Shown: positions 40,056-49,206, counted from the first letter of the stretch. The stretch is DNA of 64,000 nucleotides from Sphingomonas sp. (GCA_003248865.1 QFPK01000008.1:62001-126000), one strand, 5' to 3'. The notes: generated from the letters alone by a model not told the origin. A program made the numbers and translations.

Positions 40056-42842
40056 TCAGAACTTGAACCGTGCGCCCAGCGTGAACTGCCGCCCGATCAC
40101 GTCGTACAGCGCGCGGGTCGTGCCGTAGCCGCCCACGCCCGTGATCGGCGGGTCCGTGTCGAGCAGGTTCTGCACGGCGCCGAAGATCGTCAGCGCCTGG
40201 CCGTCGCCATTGTCGATCAGAGTGTATTCGCCTGACAGGTCGAAATAGAGCCGGCCGTTGACCTTGTTGTCCAGCAGATCCTTGTCGGTGTAGTTCTTGT
40301 TGATCGCGCCTCCACCCATGTAGCGACCGGTCAGGCTGAGGCGGAACTTCTCCGCGATGTAGCTGGCCGAAGTGTTGAAACGCCAGTTCGGCGACCCGCC
40401 AAGCGCGGCGATGGTCGGCTGGTCCACGCTCCCGGCGAGCGTCGTGGTGGTGATACCGTCGGAGATCTCGGCCTTGCTGATGTAGTTCACAAGCGCCCGG
40501 AGCGCGATCTGGTCCGAGCCGACCGGGATTGCATAGCTGGCCTCGATGTCGACGCCGGCGAGCTTCACCGACTGCATATTCACCGGCCCGTTGCGCACCC
40601 GCGTGATCATGCCGGTGCCTGGATCGCGGGTAATCAGCGAGCAGGCAGACGGTGCGGTGCCATAGCATTGCGTGACGATGGCGGCCGGCGTCAGCGAGAT
40701 GATCGCGTCATTGAGCCTGATGTCATAGTAATCGACCGTGAAGCTCAGCCCAGGCACAGCCGTTGGCGTCAGCACGATCCCGCCGGTGAAGGTATCGGCC
40801 TTTTCAGGTGTCAGATCCGGGTTGCCGCTGTTGGCAGCGGTGACCAGATAGTCCATCCCCAGCTGCGGGTCGGACACGCTGAGCTGGGAGGTGGAGCCCT
40901 TGGCGAAGAGTTCTTCGAGGCTGGGCGCCCGGATGTCACGCGAACGGGTGGCGCGGAAGCGGAGAGAGTCGTTCACGGCATAATTCACGCCGATCTTCCA
41001 AGTCGTCACCGTACCCGACGTGCTGTAGTCCGTCACCCGGCCCGCGAGGTTCAGGCTGAGGTCCTTCGCCCAGCTTTCATCAACCGCGAGCGGCACCAGC
41101 GCTTCGGCGAAGGCTTCCTTCACATTGACGTTACCGGAGTAAGGCACCGTGCCGCCACCGCGATAGCCCTGCACGGCCGAGATCGGATCGGAGGTGGTGT
41201 CAAGCGACTGCGAGCGATACTCCGCACCGACCGCGACGCCGACCGGCCCCGCCCAGGTGGAGAACAACTCGCCGCGCAGCGAGGCCGCCACGATGTGCTG
41301 GTCGATGTCCCACTGCCGGAAGCCGGTGCCGTTGGTCCAGGCGATCGCATCCGGCGAAGCGCGACCTTCGCCGATCAGGTTGATCGGCACGCAGCCGTTG
41401 GTGGGATTGGTGAGCGTGGAACGACACACGATCGCGCCGTTCAGGGGGTTCACCACGGCATCGAGAGCCTGGTTGAAACGCGCGGTGATGCGGGAATTGG
41501 GCTGTTCCACCCGGTTCTTGGTTGAACCATAGCTATAATAGGCGTCCCACTTCCACGTTGAGAAGACCTCGCCCTTGAAGCCCGCGACCGCCTGCAGCGT
41601 GTTCACGCTGATGTCGACGCCGTTACGCGCGTTGTCGAGCACGCTGCGACCCATCACGAAGCTCGCGATGTTGTTCGCGGCCATGGTGTCGCGGATCGAT
41701 TGCGGCAGGAACGCATTGTCGGCGCGAATGGTGAGCTGCTCGGTGGAAGCGAGGCCCATGTAATGGGAGTTCACATGGGTATAGTTGAACTCCGCGAAAG
41801 CTTCCACGGAATCGGTCAGCTCATAGCGGATGCGCCCGAAACCGGCATAACGGTTGACCGGAACGGTGCCGACGCTGTCGGCCACATTGGCCGTGCCGCT
41901 GCCGCCCTGCATCTGGGTGGCAGTGACGTTTTCGCCATAGATGAAGGGAATGGGCGTACCGTCGGGCGCGAACTGGATCCCACGCAGCAGGCCCGGCGAA
42001 TTGATGACGCCGCCATAGGACGCGTTGGACGCGCGCGCGCCTTCGTGCACGAGCAGATAGCGCGGCTCGCTGTTGGTGGCGGTGTAGGCCGGGTTCGCGA
42101 TGATGCCGGGGTTACGGGCCGCCCAGTCGCGATCACCGATGAACTCGATGCCGGTGTTCTGCGAAGCTTCGCCCGACACCACGATATGGCCGCGCCCGCC
42201 GGCGAAGCTGGTGCCATAGGCGCCCGAGATGAGGAAGTTCTTGAAATCGTTGTGGCCGCTGATGCCGCCTTGCATGTTGGCCTTCAGGCCTTCGAGCTTG
42301 TCGTCGATCAGGATGTTGACCACCCCGGCGACGGCGTCGGAACCGTAGGCGGCCGAGGCGCCGCCGGTCACGATCTCGACGCCGCGCACCAGCGCCTGCG
42401 GGATCGCGGAGATGTTCACCCCGCCAGAGGCTGTGGTGGGCGTGTAGCGGCGGCCATCCACCAGCACCTGCGTGCGCTGATAGCCCAGGCCGCGAAGGTC
42501 GATGAAATTGCTGGCAGCAAGGCTGAACAGGTTGCCGGAGCTGCTGGGAGTGAGCGAGGGGCGGGCCGCCGGCATCTGGTTGATGACATTGGCGATGTCG
42601 GGCGCGGCAACACGGTTGAAATCGTCCATGCCGATCACCGTCACCGGGGTCGGCGTGTCGGCGCCGCTGCGCGCAACGCGCGAGCCGGTCACGATGATGT
42701 CCTCTTCGGGCGCAGCGGCCGTCTGAGCAAAGGACGGGGCTGCCAGCACGAGCGAGGCCGCACCGGCAAACAGCGTTGAACGGCGACGAGACACACGACG
42801 CGACACTTGGACACATTGGCTCTGGATGAAATGCTGGCGCAT
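40056..42842 (-). CDS. TonB-dependent outer-membrane receptor 1 (probable peptide transporter)
   Basis: The 928-residue receptor has a signal peptide ending SFAQ near residue 40. The plug domain reads DIIVTGSRVARSG, RGLGYQRTQVLVDGRR and VTGGASAAYGSDAVAGVVNIL, the form common in sphingomonad receptors for organic substrates. The barrel ends in FTLGARFKF. AAGGGGGA about 10 bases upstream supports the start. It leads an operon with serine hydrolase 1 and is divergent from ridA, with a candidate LysR site between them. Uptake of peptides or amino-acid conjugates is inferred from the operon. Confidence 0.9.
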   Translation of the reverse strand: MRQHFIQSQCVQVSRRVSRRRSTLFAGAASLVLAAPSFAQTAAAPEEDIIVTGSRVARSGADTPTPVTVIGMDDFNRVAAPDIANVINQMPAARPSLTPSSSGNLFSLAASNFIDLRGLGYQRTQVLVDGRRYTPTTASGGVNISAIPQALVRGVEIVTGGASAAYGSDAVAGVVNILIDDKLEGLKANMQGGISGHNDFKNFLISGAYGTSFAGGRGHIVVSGEASQNTGIEFIGDRDWAARNPGIIANPAYTATNSEPRYLLVHEGARASNASYGGVINSPGLLRGIQFAPDGTPIPFIYGENVTATQMQGGSGTANVADSVGTVPVNRYAGFGRIRYELTDSVEAFAEFNYTHVNSHYMGLASTEQLTIRADNAFLPQSIRDTMAANNIASFVMGRSVLDNARNGVDISVNTLQAVAGFKGEVFSTWKWDAYYSYGSTKNRVEQPNSRITARFNQALDAVVNPLNGAIVCRSTLTNPTNGCVPINLIGEGRASPDAIAWTNGTGFRQWDIDQHIVAASLRGELFSTWAGPVGVAVGAEYRSQSLDTTSDPISAVQGYRGGGTVPYSGNVNVKEAFAEALVPLAVDESWAKDLSLNLAGRVTDYSTSGTVTTWKIGVNYAVNDSLRFRATRSRDIRAPSLEELFAKGSTSQLSVSDPQLGMDYLVTAANSGNPDLTPEKADTFTGGIVLTPTAVPGLSFTVDYYDIRLNDAIISLTPAAIVTQCYGTAPSACSLITRDPGTGMITRVRNGPVNMQSVKLAGVDIEASYAIPVGSDQIALRALVNYISKAEISDGITTTTLAGSVDQPTIAALGGSPNWRFNTSASYIAEKFRLSLTGRYMGGGAINKNYTDKDLLDNKVNGRLYFDLSGEYTLIDNGDGQALTIFGAVQNLLDTDPPITGVGGYGTTRALYDVIGRQFTLGARFKF

Positions 42843-42924
42843 GTTAGCGTCCCCCTTATTGTTGCACCGCAGCAGCTTCTTCGCGCAATAAGCTGTTCAC
42901 CAGACTGAAATCGATCATTCATCC

Positions 42925-42939
42925 ATAACCTGGGGTTAT
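42925..42939. promoter_or_regulatory. Candidate LysR (DgcR-like) operator, site 3, TBDR/ridA divergent gap
   Basis: ATAACC-TGG-GGTTAT is a perfect dyad with the LysR-type T-N11-A layout. It fits the consensus ATARCY-N3-RGYTAT shared with sites at 45518-45532 and 46464-46478. It lies 83-97 bases before the TBDR start and 30-44 bases before the ridA start. Confidence 0.6.
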
Positions 42940-42968
42940 TGAGCCAGGCTGCGGGGCAGGACTTTAAT

Positions 42969-43430
42969 ATGACAGAGATCGCCAATCGGTTGAAAACAGC
43001 CGGAATTCAGCTGCCCGCGCCGCGCAGGGCACAGGGCACCTATGCACCATTCCTGATCGATGGGCCTTATCTGTGGATATCCGGCCAGGTTTCGAACTTC
43101 GATGGCGAAGCGATCACGGGAACGCTGGGCGCCGATCTCGATCTCGCGGCCGGCGCGGCGGCCGCCCGGTTGTCGGGGCTCAACATCCTTGCCCAGATTT
43201 CAGCGGCGCTTGATGGGGATATGGAGCGCGTGCGCCAATTGGTGCGTCTTGGGGGCCATGTTCAGGTCGCCGCCGGATTCACGGCCGTCCCGCAGGTGAT
43301 GAACGGTTGTTCGGACCTGATGCTGCAGATCTTTGGGGAGCGGGGGCGCCACACGCGAACCAGCGTCGGCGCACACACCCTGCCCGGGGGTCACGCAGTC
43401 GAGGTGGATGCCGTGGTGCGGATCGGCTGA
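42969..43430 (+). CDS. RidA/YjgF family protein
   Basis: The 153-residue protein belongs to the YjgF/YER057c/UK114 family, in the subgroup with a longer N terminus. YLWISGQVSNFDGE is near residue 35, and the C-terminal TSVGAHTLPGGHAVEVDAVVRIG holds the conserved Glu of the active cleft. Family members hydrolyse reactive enamines and imines such as 2-aminoacrylate released by PLP-dependent dehydratases; such a dehydratase is encoded at 48.2 kb. Its last 40 bases overlap the convergent racemase gene. Confidence 0.85.
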   Translation: MTEIANRLKTAGIQLPAPRRAQGTYAPFLIDGPYLWISGQVSNFDGEAITGTLGADLDLAAGAAAARLSGLNILAQISAALDGDMERVRQLVRLGGHVQVAAGFTAVPQVMNGCSDLMLQIFGERGRHTRTSVGAHTLPGGHAVEVDAVVRIG

Positions 43431-44410
43431 CCCCAGAATCCGGGCGCGGGCGGGAACATCAGCCCGTCGCGAACCGTCACGCCGCCGGGCCGGTCCTGTG
43501 CCAGCCACACCGGCCCGTCCAGATCGGCATAGTCAGCCCGCGCCGCCACATGCAGCGCGGGTGCAATGGAGAGCGAACTGCTGACCATGCAGCCCACCAT
43601 CACGCCCAGATCGAGCGCACGGGCAGCCGACAACAGGTCGATGGCGCCGGTAAGGCCGCCGGTCTTGTCCAGCTTGATGTTCACCATCCCATAGCGGCCG
43701 GCGAGTACCTCCAGATCATCCACGGTGTGACAGGATTCGTCGGCGCAGACAGGAATGCGGGGACGGAACCCGTCCAGACAGGAATCCTCACCCGCAGGCA
43801 GCGGCTGCTCGACGAACGAGACCCGCATTTCCTCCAGCAGCGGCTGCAGCTGTTCCAGCAGGGCCATGTCCCAGCTTTCATTGGGATCCACGATCAGCCG
43901 CGCGGCGGGCGCGGCCTCCCGCACGGCGCGGATGGCGGCTGCGGGATCATCGCCATCCACCTTGACCTTGATCAGCGGCACATCGGCGATTTCGGCTGCG
44001 GCCGCCGCCATTTTCTCCGGCGTGTCCAGGCTGACGGTGAGCGCGGTGATGACCGGGCCGGGTTCGCCCCAGCCGGCTATCTCGCCGACGCTCCGTCCGC
44101 CGAGCGCGGATTCGAGATCCCAGAGCGCGCAGTCGACAGCGTTGCGGGCGGCACCGGGCGGGAGGAGCGATGCCAGTTCGGCGCGGGAAACCGGCGCGGA
44201 CAGTGCGGGCGTCGCCGCGATGATCTGCGCCAGCACACTCTCCGGCGTCTCGCCATAGCGCGCATAGGGCACCGCCTCACCCCGGCCGACGGTGTCGCCC
44301 CGTCGCACCTCCACCGTCACCACCTCGGCCATGGTTTTCACCCCGCGCGAGATGCGAAAGGGGCGTTCGAGCGGAAGCTGCTCGATGCGGGAGGTCAGCA
44401 GTTGCGTCAT
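43391..44410 (-). CDS. dgcA: N-acetyl-D-glutamate racemase/dipeptide epimerase-like enolase-superfamily enzyme
   Basis: The 339-residue protein is of the enolase superfamily, muconate-lactonizing subgroup. The catalytic KxK is in LIKVKVDG, metal ligands are in LIVDPNESW, VEQPLP and ADES, and the second lysine is in NIKLDKTGG. This pattern is shared by L-Ala-D/L-Glu epimerases and by DgcA, the N-acetyl-D-glutamate racemase. The four-base overlap with a DUF1611 (DgcN-type) gene favours DgcA. The product would be N-acetyl-L-glutamate. Dipeptide epimerase activity remains the alternative. Confidence 0.8.
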   Translation of the reverse strand: MTQLLTSRIEQLPLERPFRISRGVKTMAEVVTVEVRRGDTVGRGEAVPYARYGETPESVLAQIIAATPALSAPVSRAELASLLPPGAARNAVDCALWDLESALGGRSVGEIAGWGEPGPVITALTVSLDTPEKMAAAAAEIADVPLIKVKVDGDDPAAAIRAVREAAPAARLIVDPNESWDMALLEQLQPLLEEMRVSFVEQPLPAGEDSCLDGFRPRIPVCADESCHTVDDLEVLAGRYGMVNIKLDKTGGLTGAIDLLSAARALDLGVMVGCMVSSSLSIAPALHVAARADYADLDGPVWLAQDRPGGVTVRDGLMFPPAPGFWGQPIRTTASTSTA

Positions 44411-45429
44411 GCGCGGGCCGTATCCGGGAAGGCAGCAAGCAGCTTGTCCACGATGCGCTCCACGCCCATCGCAACCGGGTCCTGGCAGGGCAACCCCAGT
44501 TCATCCTCCACCGCCCGGCAGGCATCCTGCGCGGCCTCTTTCGACAGCGACGATGTGTTCAGCGCCACACCCACCGCCACCACGTCGGGCGAGGTGACCT
44601 TGGCGGCCTCCAGATTGGCAGCAAGGCAGGCCTTCAGCCCCGGCACCGGTCGTCCGGCGAGGCCCCGCATATGGGGACGTCCACTTTCATGGCACAGCAC
44701 CAGCGCGGCAGGCTGGGCGCCATGCAACAACCCCAGTGAGACCCCCGCGAAAGACGGGTGGAACAGAGAGCCCTGCCCTTCCACAAGATCCCAACCGCCA
44801 TCGCTTCGCGCAGGCGAAATCCATTCCGCTCCGCCCGAGATGAAATCGGCGACCACCGCATCGATGGGGACACCGCTCTGCGCGATGAAGATGCCGGTCT
44901 GGCCCGTGGCGCGAAAATCGGCGGGAACGCCGCGCGTGCGCAGCTCCCGCTCCAGCGCGAGAGTCGTGTACATCTTGCCCACCGAGCAGTCCGTGCCAAC
45001 GGTGAGCAGGCGATTGCCGGCACGGGGGCGGCCATTGCCTACATCCAGATGGGCCGGCGGCTCACGCACATCGAACAGCTGGAGCCCCTTCTCCTCCGCC
45101 GCTGCGACGATGGCCGGGTTGGATGTCAGCCGCTGGTGCAGGCCGGACGCCACGTTCAGCCCTGCCTCCAGCGCGGCCAGGATATGCTCCACCATTTCGT
45201 CACTGATCACGCCGCCAGCATTGGCGACGCCGACGATCATGGTGCGGGCCCCGGCGGCTGCGGCTTCCGCAAAGCCAAGTTGCGGCAACCCCAGCGTGAT
45301 CGTGCCGGTCGGAGAGCGATACTCGCCCAGGCACAGTTCAGGCCGCCACACGGCAACGCCGCGCGATGTCTTCACAGACAACTCGTCCTTCGGATTGCCG
45401 AGATAGAGCAGATAGGGAAATGGGATCAT
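44407..45429 (-). CDS. dgcN: D-glutamate N-acetyltransferase-like protein (DUF1611, DgcN)
   Basis: The start at 45429 (MIPFPYLLYLG) gives 340 residues, the normal family length. The N-terminal domain reads TITLGLPQLGFAEAAAAGARTMIVG. The C-terminal domain has a P-loop (GTDCSVGKM, 145-153) and VEGQGSLFHPSFAGVSLGLLHG, all typical of DUF1611. DgcN proteins acetylate D-glutamate; the partner DgcA then racemises the product. The overlapping pair, downstream of a LysR gene, matches the described D-glutamate catabolic layout. D-Glu as the actual substrate here is inferred. Confidence 0.82.
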   Translation of the reverse strand: MIPFPYLLYLGNPKDELSVKTSRGVAVWRPELCLGEYRSPTGTITLGLPQLGFAEAAAAGARTMIVGVANAGGVISDEMVEHILAALEAGLNVASGLHQRLTSNPAIVAAAEEKGLQLFDVREPPAHLDVGNGRPRAGNRLLTVGTDCSVGKMYTTLALERELRTRGVPADFRATGQTGIFIAQSGVPIDAVVADFISGGAEWISPARSDGGWDLVEGQGSLFHPSFAGVSLGLLHGAQPAALVLCHESGRPHMRGLAGRPVPGLKACLAANLEAAKVTSPDVVAVGVALNTSSLSKEAAQDACRAVEDELGLPCQDPVAMGVERIVDKLLAAFPDTARA

Positions 45430-45516
45430 TTTGGCCTCGCCGCCGGACAGATTACGGTCTCCATCGCCCAATCCGGGCAAAGCGGATCAGCGTCCAGAAG
45501 CAAGGCGTCCGCCATC

Positions 45517-45533
45517 CATAGCTGGAAGCTATG
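45517..45533. promoter_or_regulatory. Candidate LysR (DgcR-like) operator, site 1, upstream of dgcN
   Basis: CATAGCT-GGA-AGCTATG is a perfect 17-base dyad, with core ATAGCTGGAAGCTAT at 45518-45532. It lies 89-103 bases before the dgcN start and overlaps the last codons of the LysR gene. It shares 13 of 15 core bases with site 2 when read on the other strand. Confidence 0.65.
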
Positions 45534-46419
45534 CCCTTTTTCCTTCGATCGATTGCTGCATTGCCCGAATGAATTCCTGCGCCACCCGCGACAACGGCCG
45601 GTCGACCAGATGGATGCAATAGACATCGAACCGGGACTTTCGTGCCAGCGGCCGATAATCCAGATCGTCCCCCACCGTCGCCCGCGCCGTGAATTCATCG
45701 ACCACCGCGATGCCGGCGCCCTCGCGAACGAGAGCAGCGGCGACATAATAGGTTTCAACGGAAATGCCCGCCCGGTTCGCCCAGTTGGAATCGATCTCGC
45801 TGGCGACCAGCGTGTCGATGGAGCCGGTGCCCGCCAGCCGCATCAGATCGAACTGGCGCAGCGTATCGACCGAGATGCGGGCAGGCGGATCGGGAATATC
45901 CGATTTGCGGAACAGCAGCACCAGTTCGCCCGAGCCGATCTTCACATCCGCCAGCCGGGGATGGCGGGGGGAATCGTAGGCGACCGCGATGTCGCTGTTG
46001 CGCTCATACAGCGAGCGCAGGATGTCAGCCTTGTGCACCGTCTTGATATCGAACGAGACATCGGGATGCGACTTGCGGAACAGTGCGATGGCAGCCGGCG
46101 TGACTTGTAGACCAAGCGACGGCAGCACCGCCAGCCGCAGGTGGCCGCCTCCCCCCTGCCGCAGGTTCTTGGTGGTTTCCTGCAACGATTCGATCCGCCC
46201 CTGAAGCTCCCGCACCTCCTGGAACAGCACATGAGCTTCCTCCGTCGGTGCCAGCCGCCCCTTCACCACACGGAACAGTGTGAAGCCGATCTGCGCCTCG
46301 GCATGGCGCAGCACCTTGCTGATTGAAGGCTGTGAGACATGGAGTGCGCGGGCCGCCCCGCTGACCGATCCGGTCTGGTAGACTGCATGGAACACTTCGA
46401 TATGGCGCAATTTCATCAT
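45529..46419 (-). CDS. LysR-family regulator of the D-amino-acid cluster (DgcR-like)
   Basis: The 296-residue protein starts MMKLRHIEVFHAVYQTGSVSGAARALHVSQPSISK, a standard LysR helix-turn-helix. The effector domain includes LRLAVLPSLGLQ and DIAVAYDSPRHPRL. It is encoded upstream of dgcN-dgcA on the same strand and divergent from the deacylase operon. Three copies of a dyad with LysR-type spacing lie at its own gap, before dgcN and before the TBDR operon. It is therefore the likely activator of the whole cluster, with a D-amino acid or acyl derivative as effector (inference). Confidence 0.85.
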   Translation of the reverse strand: MMKLRHIEVFHAVYQTGSVSGAARALHVSQPSISKVLRHAEAQIGFTLFRVVKGRLAPTEEAHVLFQEVRELQGRIESLQETTKNLRQGGGGHLRLAVLPSLGLQVTPAAIALFRKSHPDVSFDIKTVHKADILRSLYERNSDIAVAYDSPRHPRLADVKIGSGELVLLFRKSDIPDPPARISVDTLRQFDLMRLAGTGSIDTLVASEIDSNWANRAGISVETYYVAAALVREGAGIAVVDEFTARATVGDDLDYRPLARKSRFDVYCIHLVDRPLSRVAQEFIRAMQQSIEGKRA

Positions 46420-46463
46420 GTTGACGCCAGCATACACGGCCCGCGCACCATCGCCAGATGCAG

Positions 46464-46478
46464 ATAACCTCCAGCTAT
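46464..46478. promoter_or_regulatory. Candidate LysR (DgcR-like) operator, site 2, lysR/deacylase gap
   Basis: ATAACC-TCC-AGCTAT combines one half of the site 3 type (ATAACC) with one half of the site 1 type (AGCTAT). It lies 45-59 bases before the LysR start and 86-100 bases before the deacylase TTG start, close to the distance of sites 1 and 3 from their genes. It would serve both autoregulation and activation of the divergent operon. Confidence 0.6.
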
Positions 46479-46563
46479 GGATGATGCGCAAAGATGTCGG
46501 TTTCCTTGCGCGATTTTGCCCCGATACTGCGCCCTTCGGACCAAGCCTTTCGGAGTTGCCGCC

Positions 46564-48189
46564 TTGCCCCCAGCCCGCCGCATCGCCCCACTTTCCCTGC
46601 TGGTGCTCGCCGTCTTTGTTTCCGCACCTGCACAAGCCCAGAAGAAGCCGGCCGATCTCGTGATCAGCGGCGGCAGCATCTATGACGGCAGCTCTGCCAG
46701 GCCGGTCAAAGGGGATGTGGCAATCCTGGGAGACCGCATCGTCTATGTCGGCCCGTCGGCCCGCAATCCTTACAAGGGCACACGCACAATTGATGCCAAG
46801 GGCCAGATCGTGGCCCCCGGTTTCATCGACCCGCATACCCATGCCGATGCGTTCCTGATGGGAAAGTCGGCTGAAGAGCGACTGATCCTGCCCTGGATGA
46901 TGCAGGGCGCGACCACAATCTTCACGGGCGTGGACGGCTATGGCCAGCCGGGCGGGAAGGTTGCCGTCAGCAAGCTGTTCGAACATGTGGAGGGGCAGAA
47001 GACAGGCCTCAACATCGCCACCTATGTCGGTTTCGGAGCCGTGCGCGGCAGCGTGATCGGCGCACAGGACCGGCCGCCCACCGCGGACGAGCTGGAAAAG
47101 ATGAAGGGACTGGTGGCGACCGGCATGTGCGAGGGCGCGCTGGGTCTTTCGGCCGGGCTGTTCTATGCCCCGCAAAGCTTCGCCAAGACGGACGAGGTTG
47201 TGGCGGTGGCGCGGGAAGCCGGCAAGCGCGGCGGCGTCTATGATACCCACCAGCGCGATGAATCCTCTTATACGATAGGCGTCATGAACTCCACGCGGGA
47301 GGCGATTTCCATCGGTCGCGACGCGGGAATGCCCGTGCACTTCGCCCACCTGAAAGTGCTGGGCATCGATGTGCATGGCAAGGCGGCGGAACTGGTCTCC
47401 ATCATCGAGGAGGCCCGTTCGAAGGGGCAGGACGTAACTGCGGACCAATATCCCTGGGAAGCCTCCGGTTCGGGGCTGGAGCCCGCACTGTTGCCACGCT
47501 GGGCGCTGGATGGCGGGCGCGAGGCAATGCTGGCTCGCTTCGCCAATCCCGCCGATCTTGCGCGCATCCGCACGGAAATGGTGGAAAATCTTCGCCGTCG
47601 CGGCGGCGCGCAATCATTGCTGCTGACCGCACCTGGCCATGAATGGACGGGCAAGCGGCTCTCGGAAATCGCAGCCGTCTGGAATGTCGACCCGATAGAC
47701 GCCGCGCTGCGGATCATTCGGGAGAGTGCCACCGGATCCTCTGTCGTCTCCTTCAACATGGCCGAAGACGATATCAAACTGCTGATGCGCCAGCCCTGGG
47801 TGACGACCAGTTCTGACGGGTCTGCCGGGCACCCGCGCATGTACGCAACCTTCCCGCAGAAATATGCGAAGTATGTGCTGCAGGAACGTGCGATCAGCCT
47901 GGCCGATTTCATCAATTCCAGCACCGGCCGCACGGCCGACACCTTCAAGCTTGAAGGGCGGGGCCATCTGCGCCCCGGCTACTTCGCCGACGTGGTGGTA
48001 TTCGACCCGGACGGCTATCGGCCAAAGGCGGATTATCTGAATCCCACCGAACTGGCGACCGGCGTGACCACCCTGCTGGTGAACGGTACGCTGGCCATCG
48101 ATGGCGGCAAGCCGACCGGCTCGGCCGCCGGCCGAGCGATCCGCCACATCCCGACACCGGGCAGCTGCCCTGCCCCAGCCGCATCCTGA
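46564..48189 (+). CDS. Secreted N-acyl-D-amino-acid deacylase (D-aminoacylase family)
   Basis: I place the start at TTG 46564: GGAG lies eight bases upstream and the product then begins with a clean signal peptide (MPPARRIAPLSLLVLAVFVSAPAQAQ). An in-frame ATG at 46477 would bury that signal. The 541-residue protein has PGFIDPHTHADAF, the metal-binding start of amidohydrolases. The C-terminal SSDGSAGHPRMYATFPQKY holds the catalytic Asp of D-aminoacylases. The usual NCG cysteine is replaced (FTGVDGYGQPG), so the metal site may differ. It should release free D-amino acids from acylated forms in the periplasm. It heads a three-gene operon. Confidence 0.85.
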   Translation: MPPARRIAPLSLLVLAVFVSAPAQAQKKPADLVISGGSIYDGSSARPVKGDVAILGDRIVYVGPSARNPYKGTRTIDAKGQIVAPGFIDPHTHADAFLMGKSAEERLILPWMMQGATTIFTGVDGYGQPGGKVAVSKLFEHVEGQKTGLNIATYVGFGAVRGSVIGAQDRPPTADELEKMKGLVATGMCEGALGLSAGLFYAPQSFAKTDEVVAVAREAGKRGGVYDTHQRDESSYTIGVMNSTREAISIGRDAGMPVHFAHLKVLGIDVHGKAAELVSIIEEARSKGQDVTADQYPWEASGSGLEPALLPRWALDGGREAMLARFANPADLARIRTEMVENLRRRGGAQSLLLTAPGHEWTGKRLSEIAAVWNVDPIDAALRIIRESATGSSVVSFNMAEDDIKLLMRQPWVTTSSDGSAGHPRMYATFPQKYAKYVLQERAISLADFINSSTGRTADTFKLEGRGHLRPGYFADVVVFDPDGYRPKADYLNPTELATGVTTLLVNGTLAIDGGKPTGSAAGRAIRHIPTPGSCPAPAAS

Positions 48190-48203
48190 AAAAGCGAGCC
48201 GCA

Positions 48204-49172
48204 ATGACTTCAGCGACCGGGCTTCCGGGCTTTGCCGACATCCTGACCGCCGCCGAACGCATCGACGGCGTCGCCAACCGCACACCGGTGTTCACATCCC
48301 GCCGGACAGACGCCGCCCTGGGCGCGAGCCTGTTCTACAAGATGGAGAACTTCCAGCGCGGCGGCGCCTTCAAGTTCCGCGGCGCCTATAATGCGCTGAG
48401 CGTGCTGGGGCCGGAAGGTCGTGCGGCGGGTGTCGTCGCCTTTTCGTCGGGCAATCATGCGCAGGCCGTGGCGTTGGCCGCCAGCCTTCTGGACTGCGCC
48501 GCGACGATCGTGATGCCCGCCGACGCCCCGGCCAGCAAGCGCGCCGCCACCGCCGGCTATGGTGCGAAGGTGGTGCTGTTCGACCGCCGGACGGAAGACC
48601 GCGAGGCCATCGCCCGCGCCATCTGCGCCGAAACGGGCGCCGTGTTGCTGCCGCCGTTCGATCATCGCGACATCATTGCCGGCCAGGGCACGGCCACGCT
48701 GGAGCTGCTCCGTGAAACCGGCCCGCTGGATTATCTGTATGTCCCAGTGGGCGGAGGCGGTCTGCTGGCCGGATGCGCGCTGGCGGCAGCCGAGCTGTCC
48801 CCAGGCTGCAAGGTGATTGGGGTTGAGCCCGAAGCAGGTGACGACGTGCGCCGCTCCTTCGAAAGCGGCACCATCGTAAGCATCGACACCCCGGACACCA
48901 TTGCCGACGGCGCACAGACGCGGCGGATGGGCGAGTTGCCCTTCGCCATCATGCAACGTCATGTGCATTCGATCATGACCGTCAGCGACGATCAGCTGCG
49001 TGCCCAGATGCGCCAGTCTCTGGAGCGGATGAAGCTTGTGGTGGAGCCCACCGCCTGCCTCGGCATGGCGGCCGCGCTGATCGCCACCCCGCCGGGCGCG
49101 CGTGCCGGAATTATCGTGAGCGGCGGAAATGTCGATACATCGGCACTGTGCGGGCTCGCGTTAGCGGCCTGA
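48204..49172 (+). CDS. PLP-dependent threonine/serine dehydratase or serine racemase-like enzyme
   Basis: The 322-residue protein is a fold-type II PLP enzyme. The lysine that holds PLP is in RGGAFKFRGAYNAL, SSGNHAQAVA binds the substrate carboxylate and PVGGGGLLAG binds the phosphate. The KMENFQRGGAFKFRGA context is shared by serine racemase, threo-3-hydroxyaspartate dehydratase and short threonine dehydratases without a regulatory domain. The reaction would give a 2-oxo acid and ammonia, or racemisation. It lies 14 bases after the deacylase gene. The enamine intermediate would be a RidA substrate. Confidence 0.86.
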   Translation: MTSATGLPGFADILTAAERIDGVANRTPVFTSRRTDAALGASLFYKMENFQRGGAFKFRGAYNALSVLGPEGRAAGVVAFSSGNHAQAVALAASLLDCAATIVMPADAPASKRAATAGYGAKVVLFDRRTEDREAIARAICAETGAVLLPPFDHRDIIAGQGTATLELLRETGPLDYLYVPVGGGGLLAGCALAAAELSPGCKVIGVEPEAGDDVRRSFESGTIVSIDTPDTIADGAQTRRMGELPFAIMQRHVHSIMTVSDDQLRAQMRQSLERMKLVVEPTACLGMAAALIATPPGARAGIIVSGGNVDTSALCGLALAA

Positions 49173-49206
49173 TCAAAAACCAATGGGGCAACAAAGGGGA
49201 CAGGGC

